DNA of 64,000 nt from Scedosporium boydii (taxonomy: Eukaryota; Ascomycota; Sordariomycetes; Microascales; Microascaceae): the NCBI GenBank assembly GCA_002221725.1, contig NJFT01000045.1:157640-221639 (forward strand), given 5' to 3'. This document shows, in pieces, positions 1 to 12,690 of the stretch. A model generated the notes under the pieces. It did no database searches, was not told the DNA's origin, and saw only the letters and a program-made list of their open reading frames with translations. The translations under genes were made by a program, and so were the position numbers. How positions within the stretch are numbered: the stretch's first letter is position 1; each line of letters opens with the position of its first letter.

Positions 1-99
1 CCTAGCGAGAATTGAAATTCGCTGTTTAGCATTCGCGAGCGATGTAACCTGCCGGAAGTTCGGTATTCTCGAAGGATCAATAGATTGACGGCCTGATCG

Positions 100-465
100 T
101 CATCGTAACCCCAGGCCTATACTTGTGTCCAGTAACTGTGTACTCGCCTGTTCCATCTCGCTTCGCTGTAACGCCGGAAGGCTAGCTAGCCACTTGGGAC
201 GAAAAGGAACAGGACCGGGAATTCGGTGCGTGGATGTAGCAGGCGGATAGAACTCATGGTTTTGGGTAAAATGAGACTGTATCTCCGACGTCGTGGCCAT
301 TGGAGCTCGATCCTCCTTCGACCTCTTGATAGCTCTCTCGAATACATCGTCGAGGAGAGAATTCTCTTGGCTCTGACCTCGGTTAGACTTGCTGTGTCGC
401 GGTGCACGTTTTGTAGGAGCCATATGCCATGTCTTAGCAAGCAGGCGAAGTACACCGGGCAACAC
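100..465 (-). CDS. Hypothetical small protein (doubtful)
   Basis: An uninterrupted frame of 121 codons, or 107 from the second methionine (MAPTKRAPRHSK, ATG at 423). The product is basic at its N-terminus and then has protein-like stretches such as LLDDVFERAIKRSKED and PFRPKWLASLPALQR. I recognise no family. Coding is suspected only from composition: charged and hydrophobic residues alternate as in a helix and there is no low-complexity bias. It may be a terminal exon of a gene whose other exons I cannot identify, or a chance frame. Confidence 0.3.
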   Translation of the reverse strand: MLPGVLRLLAKTWHMAPTKRAPRHSKSNRGQSQENSLLDDVFERAIKRSKEDRAPMATTSEIQSHFTQNHEFYPPATSTHRIPGPVPFRPKWLASLPALQRSEMEQASTQLLDTSIGLGLR

Positions 466-3400
466 GCTCTAGAAGTGAGGATTGCTGATGAAGGTTGACG
501 TTCCGCCAGGCTTGAGCAGTCCGTGTGTGTGTGTGTGTGTGTGTGTGGAAAGTGACAGTTAGAGTGTCGAGAATTTGATGGCTTGGCGCTTCAACTTCCC
601 AGCCGCAGAACGTGTTGGTGGATACCTGCCTGTCAGGCAGATCCCGACTATTAGGAGTTTGCAACGTCTTAGACAATCTACCCTGTCAGTCTGGATTGGT
701 TTCTTCCTAAGCTAGTCATGTCTTGCTTCATGTAAAATGTGAGTGTCTTGTCAGAAAAAAGAAACGGTCTCCTTTTCCACGTAGGTTCGAGACGCTGTCT
801 TCCTCGCAGAGTGGCGGCATCACTGAGACCGCTAGCTATGTGAGTATTTACCTCTAGAGGATACGCAACCGACTGAGGATAGGTGGATATTCTCTACTAG
901 GGGTGGGCATCGCCGTTGGAAGCTTGCTCGCAAGTCCAAAAGTCAGTGTAAGTGAGCCGCCCCAACCGCATTGATCCAGCCTGAGTTACAGGTTGCTAAG
1001 GACAAGGTTGGCAAAGGCAGACGTTGATAAAACCATTCCGTGATCTGAACGACAGTTTCGCAAAAGTCGAACTGGGACAACGGGAAGGGCGGATAATAAG
1101 GCATCATACACTTGAGATCCCCAGATTTCTGCGATGCGTCGGATCATGCAAAGAATTAGACGTGGAGATTGTTCCAAGGTCTCCCGTACAAATATGATTG
1201 AGGACCCGCCAGAATGTAGCCGGCTTCAGCCTATCTCACGCCATTAATCGAAGGAACAGTGGAGGGCTTGAAACAGTGGCACGAGCTATCGAAGTTGTTA
1301 ATATAAAGTAGGTTATAGATGGGAGAAACCGAGGCGTATCCGTTCCCTCCTTCCTTCGTTCCCCAAGCAAATCTCCAAGGTGCTATTTCCGATGCCGATA
1401 ATGGAACTGTACGAAATATTCGAGGCACATGCTTCGCTTCAGAATTTGATCAAATGTCAAATGGTAGATTATTTTAATTGATTGATCGATCCATTGCTCC
1501 TTCCGATTTTATAACAGCGAAAGTATCTGGTACTTTCTAGAGGCGGGAGAACACAAGAATAGCCTTGTACCCCGTCCTCAAGTCCCATGTTATGTGCCCC
1601 TACCCTTGCTGCATTCGGCAACCGAACCGGTTCAGCTAGGAACCATTTACTTTCTGGACATGACACTCCAGTTTACAATTGATGCAGGGAAAGGTGGAAG
1701 GTGGGTGTGGGAGAAACAGAAACACCTCAATGTATTGTCAGGCACCGCCGTACTCCGTACCTGCCTGTTCCTTCCCTCCATGCGGCTTCAGGTCCTCTGA
1801 CGCGCCTACCCCACGCGTCTTCTTTCTCAGTTGATTATTACGAAGTCCGTACGTAGAGAGCACCCATATTCTGCTATGAGACCCGTTTAATTTAACTTAA
1901 ATTGCCTTTCGAGTCCTTTTTTTAATGCCCCAAGCACGGAGTAGAACGTAAAAACCTCGCAGCGCGGCGTCTCTATGGACTTTATCAATTGTCTCAGCCG
2001 ATCCCATTCGACGTCGAAAAATCACAACCTTCCGCTACCTACTTCGTACGGGCAGTGTCATCATAATAGTGGACTCAGTTCCATCCCGTCCGCTTGGCCT
2101 AATATAAGAATCATTGATATAATACCGCTGAGGAATTAAAGGACGAGTCGCTTTGCATGCTATGATGCTACTTCGTAGTCCCGATGGCAGGTCCCCATGG
2201 TTCCCTTGTTCTTATTTTACGTTGCTGTCGGTACCCCCGAGGAAGGCTGCATACGAAGTTGGTAGAAAATGAAGGTGACGAAAGAGGAACTGTATAGAAT
2301 ACCTATCAAAATTACAATTTCCAACCTACAAGTATCGTACTAGTTACATTATCGATCCCTTCTAGACCAATTGACCCTCCTCTTGGTATGAGACAGAGCA
2401 AGGGACCCCAAGGTAAGGTGAAGTACTTCGTAGAGGAACCTTGAGCGGTACAAGATACCTGCTTGCTTGACGCACGTCCGACAAGGCACCGCCTGGCTTG
2501 CAGGGAGGGAAAGTGCCCAGGGTTCATGTCATACTGAGTACAAAGTACTCACCTCCATGCACAACAATTGGAAGGTACAAGGTAGCTCCAAAACATGCGC
2601 TGCTAATAATCATTGAATTGATGCGTGGGGCAGTATCGCACTAGGAAAGTCTCTGGAATATCGCTCTTGGACGGGTCCACGGGTCCACCAAATCCCCCAA
2701 GCCACCAGTCCCTTTTATCCCATGGCCGAGCAGGTCCAATCTCGTTTGCCGCTTCAGTGCCACCTCGCTGACGGGCTCTCAATTTCAGCAATTGTCCAGG
2801 CTTGGGACCGAGAACACCCACCGTCTGGTCAGTGTGAACGGTGCATCAATTCCTGATTGTGCAGTGTCCCAAATCAAATGCCCAATGCGCAGAATGGTGC
2901 TTCTCCCAGACCTGCTTCTCCCTCCTCTCTCCAATTGGATGCTCTTGGGCCATCATTGTCGTCGCTGACTGGGCCGATTCCACTCCTGCCCATTTCCGCT
3001 CCTCTCTCCTGTCCTCACACACTCTTCCTCGGGCTCCCTGTCCTATAATCTCCAGGTCTGCTCGGCGTCCCAGGTCGAAATTATCTTCCCTTTCCCCATC
3101 AAATTCCGGTTTGGTGGAGAGTTGGATTCTGTCGAACGCCATTTTCCCGGCTCATTTCCTGCTTTTCCTCGTCATTTCGCATCGTTTGGAACGAGGCATT
3201 TCGAACAGCCACGGCAAATCAGCACATTCGAACCGTTCGCATCTGCAGTTGGCGTCGAACGCGACCTGCCTCCACAGAAGCGAAAGAACCGCGCCACTAT
3301 TACCCTATCACCTCCCGCCATTTCTCACCGCCGACAACACGACACCATCTGCGACGCTCGCTGATCCTCCCCCAGACCCCTAACACCCCAGCCACAATCG

Positions 3401-4141
3401 ACTGAATCGCCAAATCTGCAGCTCGAGCTTGGGGAAGATCCTAGGAGACCGACGCGAAGCAAATTTTCGAGACGACCTTTCGCCATTCCGGTCTCGTCGA
3501 TATTTATCGCTTTCCTTTTTCGGCCTTCCCTAGACCTTGGACGTCCGGCAAGGTTCATTTCAACCTTCCTCCTTGCCTCAATTCGCGTGGAGGCTCGCCA
3601 GAAATCCCCCGACAGGCTTTCCCCCTTCCTCTAGTGCCCGAACTCACGAGGTATCAGCGTGGACTCGTCCCAGCCAAAGAAATTGTCCGCACCATGGTAT
3701 AGTTCATTCAATCTGATTGGTATGAGTTTTCCATCAGCCCCTTCATCTCCGCGTGGCCTTTTCTTTTATCAAGCATTGCAGTGCTTGATTCTCAATCGAA
3801 AGCTCGCAGCACGAACGAAAACTGACTTGGGGATTCCTCTCCTATTCCACAGTATCAAGAACACTGCGTATCCGAACATTAATTTCTATCTGCACGCTCT
3901 TGTTTCCTGACGAAGGTAAACTTGAGTCTTGATCAATCGGGGAAGTTGGTTGCCATTTTCCCTAGGTCCATCGCTGAACTTTCAAACCCTTACTTTTTTT
4001 CCCCTGGAGAGAGGAACGACATTTCAAACGAATCCGTCGCGGCAAATCTATCACGAGATTTGGAGAACCGCCAGCCCGGCAGATCAGATTAACATTCACG
4101 TCTCGAGAGAGCCGTAAGGACGCGATAATTCCCGAAGGAGG
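466..4141. other. Non-coding stretch; right part is kinase promoter/leader
   Basis: No supportable gene. Between about 1750 and 2560 there are several short TACTCCGTA / TACTTCGTA elements, including a perfect inverted repeat GAGTAC-AAA-GTACTC at 2537-2551. From about 2880 to 3660 the plus strand becomes strongly pyrimidine-rich, as is usual for fungal promoters and leaders, so this is taken as the promoter and long 5' leader of the Kin4-type kinase that starts at 4142. Confidence 0.6.
523..547. repeat. (GT)12 microsatellite
   Basis: Pure GT dinucleotide run in non-coding DNA. Confidence 0.95.
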
Positions 4142-7100
4142 ATGTCCACAGCTCTGCAAACGCCTCATCAACCGGCGAGCCTTGCGTCTCCACCATTGAT
4201 CCCAGCCTCGACCGCGAGTCATCACTACATGCCCACCCATTCTCGGGAGGTCTACAATGCAAATCAGCAAACCGTATCCTCTGCTTCGCCTTCATCTTCG
4301 AAACGACCTTCTCGTGCCCGTAGTGGCAACAATCCCGGAGCTGGCACGGCAAACGTGACAGTTTCCCCCAATCACTCCCAATCCGCGCTTGACTCGCCGA
4401 TGATGGCGTCGCGTGCTGCTGTCGCCAACGCGGCAGTTGCAGATTACCAGTCCCAAGGCGGCTCCGACCGAAAACGAAACGCGGCTCCTGTTGCCCCCCC
4501 GCGAACCTCTTCATCTAACCCTCCCGGCGCCTCCGAAAGCCAAAAACGGGCCACGGCGCCGAATGACCGTGCGACCGCATCCCCTAGGAACGGTCGTCAC
4601 GGTGAATCCTCTCGCGCTGCCAACGGCAACGGTGGCGCCGATGCCGCTGAAGAATCGAGGGGATCGTCAAGCCGCCGGAGACATCAACAGATGGCCGAGG
4701 AACCTCCTGAGCGCGTAAGCAGTAATCGCGACGGCCGCACCGGCGCCATAGTCACGATCCCTTCAAAACCAGCTGCGTCCCAAGAACAGCCCGATTCAAC
4801 CGATGCCTACGACGACGCGGCTCCTCCCCCCGTTGTCGCGATGGGTGACTATGCCGATCAGTCGCGTCGTGGAGGGCGGAGTCGACACGATGGGCGGTCA
4901 AACAAGCGTGATAAGAACACAAAATTTGGCGACTATATTCTGGGAAATGTTATCGGTGAGGGAGAGTTTGGCAAAGTGCGACTCGGTTGGAAGCAGGATG
5001 ACAGAGTTCAGGTGAGTTCCCTCTTACAGTCACGTCGACCGCCGCTTCTTTAGATTTTCGCTAACTATCATGTCTCCCAGGTCGCCATCAAAATTATCAA
5101 AAAAGAAAGCCTCGGCAACAACCCTTCGAGATTAGCAAAGATTCACCGAGAGGTCAATATCCTTCGGGGACTGACCCATCCCAACATCGTCCACCTCCAT
5201 GATATGATCGGCGACGACACACGAATAGGTATCGTGCTCGAGTACGCTTCCGGAGGCGAACTGTTTGATTACATTTTGAACCATCGGTATCTCAAGGACA
5301 ATGCTGCGCGGAGGTTATTTGCCCAGCTCATCTCTGGCGTGGGCTACCTTCACAAGAAGGGCATCGTGCACCGGGACCTGAAGCTGGAGAACCTCTTACT
5401 CGACCGTCATCGAAATATCATCATCACCGACTTTGGCTTTGCAAACATCTTTGACCCCAAGGACGAGCTCACCGAAGAGGAAGAGTTGAACCTGAGTGAC
5501 CGGGAGTTTGTGAAGAGGCTGGGCCTGGATAAGATTAAGGGCAACGGGACTCGCCGGGGTGATTTGATGCAGACGAGCTGTGGTAGTCCCTGCTACGCTG
5601 CCCCTGAGCTCGTGGTCAGTGATTCCTTGTACACAGGCAGGAAAGTTGACGTGTGGAGCTGCGGTGTCATCTTGGTAAGTCTTGGTTCTTTCTCCCTGTC
5701 TCTTCTCTGTCTCCCCAAACTCCCATGACGTTGGCACATGCGCTTATGCTAACCTCTATGATTCATCTCAGTATGCCATGCTTGCGGGATATCTTCCTTT
5801 TGACGACGATCCGGCCAACCCAGAGGGAGATAACATCAACCTCTTGTACAAATACATCGTCAACACACCTCTTACCTTCCCCGAATACGTCTCCCCACAC
5901 GCCCGCGATCTTCTCAAGCGAATACTTGTTGCCAACCCCCGAAGACGGGCGGACCTGTTCGAGGTGGCACGTCATAGTTGGTTGAGCGAGTATGCCCATG
6001 TCGTCAGGATCATCACGAGCAGCACGACAACCCCCGACGACATCAAAAACACGACAGTACCGGCCGAGGAGGAAGCCGACGCCCCGGGAATCGCAAGGAG
6101 CGCTTCCCTGCGCGATGCGGCGAAACCCAAGACACCTGCTGCTGGTTCCACTGTTGGTGGCTTGACTCCCAAGCACGGTCATATCGATGCAGACGAGGCA
6201 GCGGCGGCGGCAGCCAAGGCTCAGAAGGATGCCAAGCGTCGCACGGTGCAAGTCGAATATGTTGCGCCCACAACCCAGACTCAGCGCGGCGAATACATTG
6301 TTTCGAGCAAGGCTCGTGCGCAGCCGACCGCGGACGCGGCCCAGGCCAATGCTTCCTCGTCCAAGGACAAACCACTCCCACGCGACCCGCCCGTATCCCG
6401 AGACACGTATTCCAAGCCCACATCCTCGAGGGGAGGGCCCCCAAGCTCACATCGACAGCAGGCCAGTGTGGCCCCAACGCGACCTTCCCGCGATCCCCGA
6501 TCGGACGACATCTACGCGGCAAATGCAGCCGTGGATCATGCTCATGGTTCAGCACGTCCACAGACGCAAGGTTCTATCCAGTCGGCAGCCTCGCTTGGTT
6601 TTACAGCGGGTGGACGAAACACATATGGGCAACCGGCGCCTCCCGCGGTTGCTGGAACAAATGTTCATGGACGCATCCAGCAGCCAGCTTCGGCCGGTGG
6701 CGATGACGTAGAGGGTGTCGGCCGGCCGAGTGTTCCGTCGAAATTTGCGAGGGTATCTGGATTCACCGAGGGCGCACCGCCCCAAACCAGTGAGGTCAGG
6801 GGACACAAGAGATCTAGTACCATTGGGGAGATCAGCTCGAAGTTGCTCGGACGTAGTGGTTCGCTCTTCGGCAAGGGCCGCAAGCGAACGGACACCGCTA
6901 CGGCGCCTAGTGCCCCAGCGACTTCCTCTGGGCCCGAAAAGAATAACAGGAAATACCCTCCTATCAGTATGGCCAATTCGATGGCTGTAGGCGGCGAAGA
7001 GGTGCGACAGTCGATGGATTCGAGACAGTCGCGGAGGTCGTTCTCGCTTGGTCTTGGCAAGAAGCGCAGCGGCAGCATCAACGGCTCGCATCATTCACAG

Positions 7101-7730
7101 GAGAAGCAATCGCGGAGGTTTTCACTTATTCCATCGCTTACCCGAGCTATCGGACTCGGGTCCGATCGGAATTCGCAGCAATCTCTCCCGATTCACCACG
7201 GCCCGGATCGCCAAGGCCAGACGGAGACAGGAGGAGCACAGCCCAATACGCCCATCTATAACGAGATGCTAGCGAAGCGTCAACCGGAGCCTGCAGCTAC
7301 CGAGGCGGCTTACCGAAACCAATCGCAAGGCCAAGTTTCGGCCTCCTCGCATACTCAAGCCCCGGTTCAGAACCCGCGCTATATCCCCGAGCAGTACGAC
7401 CGACGACCTAATGCCATCCCTCCCTACATCCAGCAGCACTCGTCAGTCCTCAACACGGGATCCGAATCATCTATTGACATCCACCGTAACCAAAATAACG
7501 CCCAGGGTGTCGGGTCCCCTTACCAGGGCGGCTTCTCTGAGTCAGAAGGCTTCGATGGACGGCGGTTTGGCGCCGGGGCCAAGGGCGGCAAGGTACTTCA
7601 GAAGAACAAGCGATTCGCCGATGCGTACGATGACTATCCCGGCGGTCACAAGGGCTCTAGCGGAGCCGCACGCAGGGTAATGGACATTTTCCGAAGGCGT
7701 GGAAAGGCCAGGTCTGGAGATGATCGATGA
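4142..7730 (+). CDS. kin4: Kin4/Ppk1-type serine/threonine protein kinase
   Basis: Three exons, 4142-5011, 5081-5674 and 5772-7730, give 1140 aa. Both introns (69 and 97 nt) have GT/AG ends and a CTAAC-like branch site. Residues 1-260 are Ser/Pro/Ala-rich and disordered. The kinase domain covers about 265-560: glycine loop GEGEFGKV, VAIK lysine 294, HRD aspartate 389, DFG aspartate 407, CGSPCYAAPE, and the family-typical AMLAGYLPFDDDPANPEG. The activation segment carries an acidic insert (DELTEEEELNLSDREF). A long disordered tail ends in a basic segment, ARRVMDIFRRRGKAR. In budding yeast the Kin4/Frk1 branch acts in the spindle position checkpoint; that role here is inferred. The AAxxATG context and the frame support the start, although the N-terminus is poorly constrained. 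Confidence 0.9.
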
Positions 7731-8908
7731 ATAATAATAATAGCCTCGCCTGGCTTGCCTGAACCTGAGTTGTGAGGGCTAGTTCATCACGGGCGAGTAT
7801 CGAGCCCCTCTTGGGAGGGTGAGAGAGGAGAAGGCAAAAGAAGGAGGAGGTTGGATTGTGCACAGATTGGCGGCGTAACATTGAAATTCTCATCTCACAG
7901 GGCCATAGAATGCGGCCAGGCCGAACAGGAGAACGGAACGTTTTTATTTTTCACCTTCCGGAGGGAACACAGCTGTGGCGTTTTCTGGCGTACTCGGACG
8001 TATTGTGCCTCATGCTGTGTTTGTTGTATCTCGACTTCTGGCTTGGTTCTTTTCGTTTTCCCTTGATTTTCTCCCTTTTTTTTTTTTTTCTCTTTCCCAC
8101 CTTTCCCGCCTAACGAGACGAAGGGGAAGGCTATTTTCCGTTTGTGTTTTTTTTGCGTCGTCTCTTCTTCTAATACGATATCTCCGGCCCAAACTCTTCA
8201 TTTCTGATACCTTGGTATTTTGCACTTCCTCGATTGCATTGTTTCTGGTTTTGTTCTCTTCACGGATTACGGAGGAGGTGGAGTATTTGGTTCATGTTGC
8301 AACTTGGACGAAAGTTTGAAACGAAGTGAAAGGGATCCCATTCCAATACATTTTCCCGCAGAGTCAGAGAGAGAGTATACAGGCTTTTTTCAACTATTTA
8401 ATAGAGGCATTGAGAGCTTTTGAAGTGTTGAGATTTAACTGGATTTGATATTGAAGTGTTCCTGGACTGCTGGGGGTCGTCAACATTGGGCCATGATGAA
8501 CAACGGTCCAACGTTGGATGCTATGCTATGTAGCTATTAATAGACAAAACCTATCCGTATCTCGGCCTTGTAAGGTGTCCTCGACTATCTCGAGTTTGAT
8601 GTCACATTCGATCGATCAATGTACTTGAGTTTTCCCCCTTCCCCTTGAGATACCATAAAGCAGAGCACGGTACTTTACAGTTGTAGAGGCCTCGTTTTGG
8701 TGGTGTTTAGGGATATCAGTGAAGGCTCGCTACAAAGTTCAAAGGTTTAACACAACATTGAAGCGTTGAGTTGACAACGGGCTAGATGGAAAACCCAAGC
8801 TCTGATTTATCAATGAATGCATCAGGACTACCTGTTTCTGAGCTGTTCACATGGCGGAATTGAACGGGGTGGCGATACTTAGACCCAAAACAAATCGACA
8901 TATCAATG
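7731..8908. other. 3' flanks of convergent kinase and HET genes
   Basis: Non-coding. It includes a T-rich stretch with a T14 run at 8076-8089. It lies between the ends of two convergent genes and probably holds both 3' untranslated regions. No RNA gene or repeat family was recognised. Confidence 0.6.
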
Positions 8909-10492
8909 CTAATGATCGGACCGGGACGTGTTGCCGTCATCTAAACCAACACGCAAAACCAGATTGAGACTGTGGCCTTGACTCGCGCTATCCTGAACAC
9001 CATAGCGGATGGTCGCCCAAGCCTTGAGGGAGGGATATTCCGCGCGTATCACCACCTCAGCCTCGTCGCTGGTTGAGTCGATGAATTCGGTAGCCCATTG
9101 TTGAAGATTTTCCTCGTCGGTGCACTTCATCTCCGCTTTGGCGGCCACCTTCGCTCCAAACTCCGCCCACTGCGCCTTCACGGCAAAGGCGGGCCCGGAC
9201 TCCACTTGGTAAATGTAAGTCATGAGTCTTTGAGACCTGTCCCGAGACACTGTAAAATTCGACCTCTGAAGAGAGCATTTGTGGGTTCCGAAGTGTTGAT
9301 GGACTGAGATATCAATCTGTTGGAATCTTGTGACGGGCTCGGACGGGCTCACCCAAACCGGTCCGATAAGGACTTCGGTAAAGTTTCTCGCGTTGTCCGA
9401 GGTCTCCACGTTTCTTAGAAGCGCGGGTGATTCTCGTCGGAAGAGATTTTCCGACGGCGCTGTGTCGTCCTCGCCCATCGGTTTGAGAAATATGGCGACC
9501 CTGCTGCGCGGGTGGTCGGTGGACGAACAATTCAAGACACCCAGAGTTCGGCCCCCAGTGACCCGCAGTTGGACGCGCAAAAGCAACCCCTTGGTCGTCA
9601 CCGTGATATCGCCGTCCTTAGGGAGTTGTTCGGGGAGCCGGGCCTGGACAATCCGGGACGAATCGCGAAAATCGAAGGGGGATTGGGCCAGCACGCCTCG
9701 GGCATTCGTCGCCGCTTCGCTGGAGAAGACTTCGGGCAATGCCTTCCATGCGAGCAGGCTCTGGTCGGCGTGATTTCTCAGTATTTCTTGCTGAAGTCGT
9801 GCGAACGCCCGGCCTCCCTCGCCATAGAGTAGCGGCATGTAGACGTCGAAGATGCCGAGCAAGCAATACGCAACGTCCTCGACGCGCGTCGTCTTCCGCA
9901 GAGCCGCCCAGCTCATGCGCTGAGCAACGCTGTAATCAAAAATGCTGCGCTCGCCCCGCAGCAGCCTGACGTCGATATTCGTGATTTCCGCCAGGATGGG
10001 GGCCAGGGACTTTTTCGTCCCGAAATCTTCCCAGACACAGTTGCAGAAGACGACATTCTCGGGTGCCAGGAGCTCCTGCAGCGTCCATCCGCGAGTGAAC
10101 CAGCGGCATTCGAAGCCCTCTGTTCCGAAGCTTGCTTTCGACTCGCCCCCGAAGTCGCTGAGGTACGTGAAACAAACAACGGCGTCTCCATACCACGAAA
10201 ACATGGAATTGATGGCTTCCGTCAGCTCGGCGGAGCTTGACTTGTCGATGCAGCATGTGTCGGCCCATGCCCACCTTATCCCATGTTTACGAGCGACCTT
10301 GCAGAAACTCACGATTTTCTTAAAGCCGGCTTTTTCGCGGGTGCGAGGCTGCTCCTGGTGCCTTTCCCATTCCCAGAAAGAGACCTCATCGTGCTCCCAC
10401 GTATGGGAGAGGATACAGTATGGGGGTATCTCCAAGGATGAAAAGTCGCGAATCTGAAGGGTCGCTGTGTTAAGAAGGCGCATTCTGTTCAA
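8909..10492 (-). CDS. HET-domain protein (heterokaryon incompatibility-like)
   Basis: Intronless, 527 aa. The N-terminus MRLLNT (Met4, ATG at 10483) is the usual start of HET proteins, so the first three residues may not be translated. The HET domain spans about residues 20-175: CILSHTWEHDEVSFWEW, then WAWADTCCIDKSSSAELTE, then RWFTRGWTLQELLAP, the three conserved blocks. It is followed by EDVAYCLLGIFDVYMPLLYGEG, typical of the HET-E/HET-D/HET-R type. The C-terminal 250 residues show no NACHT, WD40 or ankyrin repeats, so this is a HET domain with an unassigned tail. HET domains trigger programmed cell death in non-self recognition; whether this one does is unknown. It faces a CorA-like gene across a 444-bp shared upstream region. 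Confidence 0.9.
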   Translation of the reverse strand: MNRMRLLNTATLQIRDFSSLEIPPYCILSHTWEHDEVSFWEWERHQEQPRTREKAGFKKIVSFCKVARKHGIRWAWADTCCIDKSSSAELTEAINSMFSWYGDAVVCFTYLSDFGGESKASFGTEGFECRWFTRGWTLQELLAPENVVFCNCVWEDFGTKKSLAPILAEITNIDVRLLRGERSIFDYSVAQRMSWAALRKTTRVEDVAYCLLGIFDVYMPLLYGEGGRAFARLQQEILRNHADQSLLAWKALPEVFSSEAATNARGVLAQSPFDFRDSSRIVQARLPEQLPKDGDITVTTKGLLLRVQLRVTGGRTLGVLNCSSTDHPRSRVAIFLKPMGEDDTAPSENLFRRESPALLRNVETSDNARNFTEVLIGPVWVSPSEPVTRFQQIDISVHQHFGTHKCSLQRSNFTVSRDRSQRLMTYIYQVESGPAFAVKAQWAEFGAKVAAKAEMKCTDEENLQQWATEFIDSTSDEAEVVIRAEYPSLKAWATIRYGVQDSASQGHSLNLVLRVGLDDGNTSRSDH

Positions 10493-10936
10493 GATGGAAG
10501 GTTGGAAGAGACCAAGGGACCGGGCGAACTATGGGAAGATGGTATCGTGGCCGGGGAAACATCTAACACCCATGGACCTGTGAGCTAACAGGGAGATCCC
10601 GCACCAGCTACCTGTGCCCATGTTTGTCCAAGGCTGTCCGGCGTACAAGTGAGCGGCCTCATGCGGGCAGAGGCTCGAGAGCAACGATTTGTGGCGGTGA
10701 TGCATATGTTGCAATCATCGAGGGCCAATCAATCCCATCTCGTCGTCTTCGCCTCAATAATGCCAGGCGACCGGAACCAACAGAGCGAATCAAAATCCGA
10801 CGTGAAGTTCCGTTTGCGTTTGGGTTTTCCCTCTATATACTGCACCTGTATTCGCTCCCCTCTCGCTTTAATCCTCATCTACTAAGCCCTCCAGTCTCTT
10901 ATACCTCGCTTCCTCTTTGAGATTTTGACGACGACG
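10493..10936. promoter_or_regulatory. Divergent promoter, HET gene / CorA-like gene
   Basis: A 444-bp spacer between oppositely directed start codons. On the plus strand a TATATA element lies at 10834-10839, about 100 bp before the ATG at 10937, followed by a CT-rich tract, which is a plausible core promoter for the rightward gene. Nothing specific was seen for the leftward gene. Confidence 0.45.
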
Positions 10937-12608
10937 ATGACGAACCGTATGGACGAGTTGTTCTTCAAGCGTCGACTGACTTCATGTCAAACCACGCCAG
11001 AATCGATGCATTTCGTGGAGATTCTAAACTACTCGGTGCGTGAGGGCCCAGTCCGTTTGTGCTGCTGATGTTGGGTCTTAACAACGAAACAGGACAGCCG
11101 CCTCAACACTCGGAAATTCGATGCGTTGGCCGACAACGCGTACAATAAGTTTCTAAGCAGAAGCGTACGATATTTCCGTCCATGTTCTATTACACGGCCT
11201 CGATGTTCTTTTGGCATCCACTGCCAGACTGACTGAAACGTTTATATCCAGGGTATATTTGCGCCACGGCACGGGGCCCTTCTCTCGAACGGTTTGAGGC
11301 TGCTGTAAGCTCACTTCACTCTTTTCTCTAACCCTCGATATACATCAATCACAGAAAACGCTGAGACCTCACATCACATTGTCCTTACTTTTGCTTGGAG
11401 AGGGATGCTGACCCGCCTGCCTGCCGTGATACAGTCTTCACATCGACGCCCAGGATCCGAATGCCTTCTCCCCCAAGACGATATCACTATCAAATAACGA
11501 ATACGAGTTTCTAGTTGACGACATGCGACTTCCTCGATGGGCAATTGAGACGTCTAGCATTGTGGGGCCGTTCTTCTACTTCGACGTCGTGGGCGAAGTT
11601 GGGGATCGATATTTCCGTAAGTCTTGTCACCCGCACACATGATCGGGCCATAGCTTGCAGAATTCCCACATACTGGCGCCAGTAGTTGAAGTTGATGAAG
11701 GGCGGGAGCTAACGGGAAAATCGATCGGGGCTTTCGTCGTCCTGTAGAGTTTGTGCTTCGGAAGTCGGACTCCCAACATCGTGGTGCCGCGCAGGACTGG
11801 GAAATGACGCTTTCCTATTCTTTCAAGACCCATATTACGTCGGGATACGTCAAGGCTGCGGCGTCAACTGGCCTCAAACATCTGATCGAAGAGCTGCTGC
11901 CCTGCGCCGAGCGCACCGCCCATCCCTTCTTGCTGCCCCTCCTAGTGTTGGACCGCGAGCTATGTACCAACATGGAAGAGGTACAACGGCGGGTCCGCGA
12001 TAACCTTCAAGCTATAGAGAACAGCTTGAGCCGGTGGTCTAGAAAGCCGAGCGGGCGCCATGAACGCCGTTCAGCAGAGGAAGCCCACATCAACATGACC
12101 TCTCGCATTTTGGCTGATGCTCGTGACCATATGGTGTGGGGGCGACCGGAAACATGGAAACAAGTCTTGGAGAGGATGAAGACTTCGTTGGGCATTTTCT
12201 GGGACGAACTGCCGCTCGAGGACAAGGCGTCGATGGTAAAGCTTCATCAGTCAATCGAGTGGCGAATAGGCTTCATCATGGCGCGATTGGCTGGTATCGA
12301 GAGCTACACTCAGGACACCAAGGAACGGATCGAAATCCAGGCCAAAGCAGTAGGTTTCTTTTCACAAAGATCAAAAGTGTGTGGAATATTTTGCTGATCT
12401 GCTTTTCTTCCCCCTTTTTAAGTTGGATGCTCTCTTGTTAGAGACAGAGGCCAGAATGAGCAGCAGCAGAACCAGGGACGCCAGTATTACCGCAATCTCC
12501 ACTCTTGTATTCCTCCCGGCAACCTTTGTGTCCGCATTCATTTCAGCCTCGTTCCGTTCAGATAAATTAAAATTTTTTTCAAGGCTGTCAATAATATTAA
12601 TTTTATAA
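10937..12608 (+). CDS. CorA-like membrane protein, C-terminus disrupted
   Basis: Six exons chain in one frame: 10937-11035, 11093-11164, 11252-11304, 11435-11616, 11748-12349 and 12423-12608, 397 aa. All introns have GT/AG ends (57, 87, 130, 131, 73 nt). The tail has a helix with EIQAKA, LLLETEARMSSSRTRDASI, then a first membrane helix AISTLVFLPATFVSAFIS. That arrangement is typical of the fungal CorA-like family, whose substrate is mostly unknown and which often lacks the GMN selectivity motif. The frame then runs into an AT-rich block and stops at 12606-12608, before any second membrane helix. Exon 1 is the least certain, because another frame is also open there. The family call rests on the TM1 signature and gene architecture. 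Confidence 0.55.
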
Positions 12609-12690
12609 AATCTTGAACAATTTAACAAATTATATTAATATAGATAATATTTATACAAATAACTATACAAATTTATTATCTTTTTTAATC
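12562..12690. repeat. AT-rich block inserted in the CorA-like gene
   Basis: About 130 nt of roughly 85% A+T between normal-composition coding sequence. It coincides with the loss of frame after the first membrane helix. No terminal repeats or target-site duplication can be recognised by eye. It could be a degraded insertion or an unusually AT-rich intron without a good donor site. Confidence 0.5.

Noticed and set aside
2841..3383. Plus-strand open frame of 180 codons
   Set aside because: It lies in a pyrimidine-rich promoter/leader; the translation is Ser/Pro/Leu-rich without domain features.
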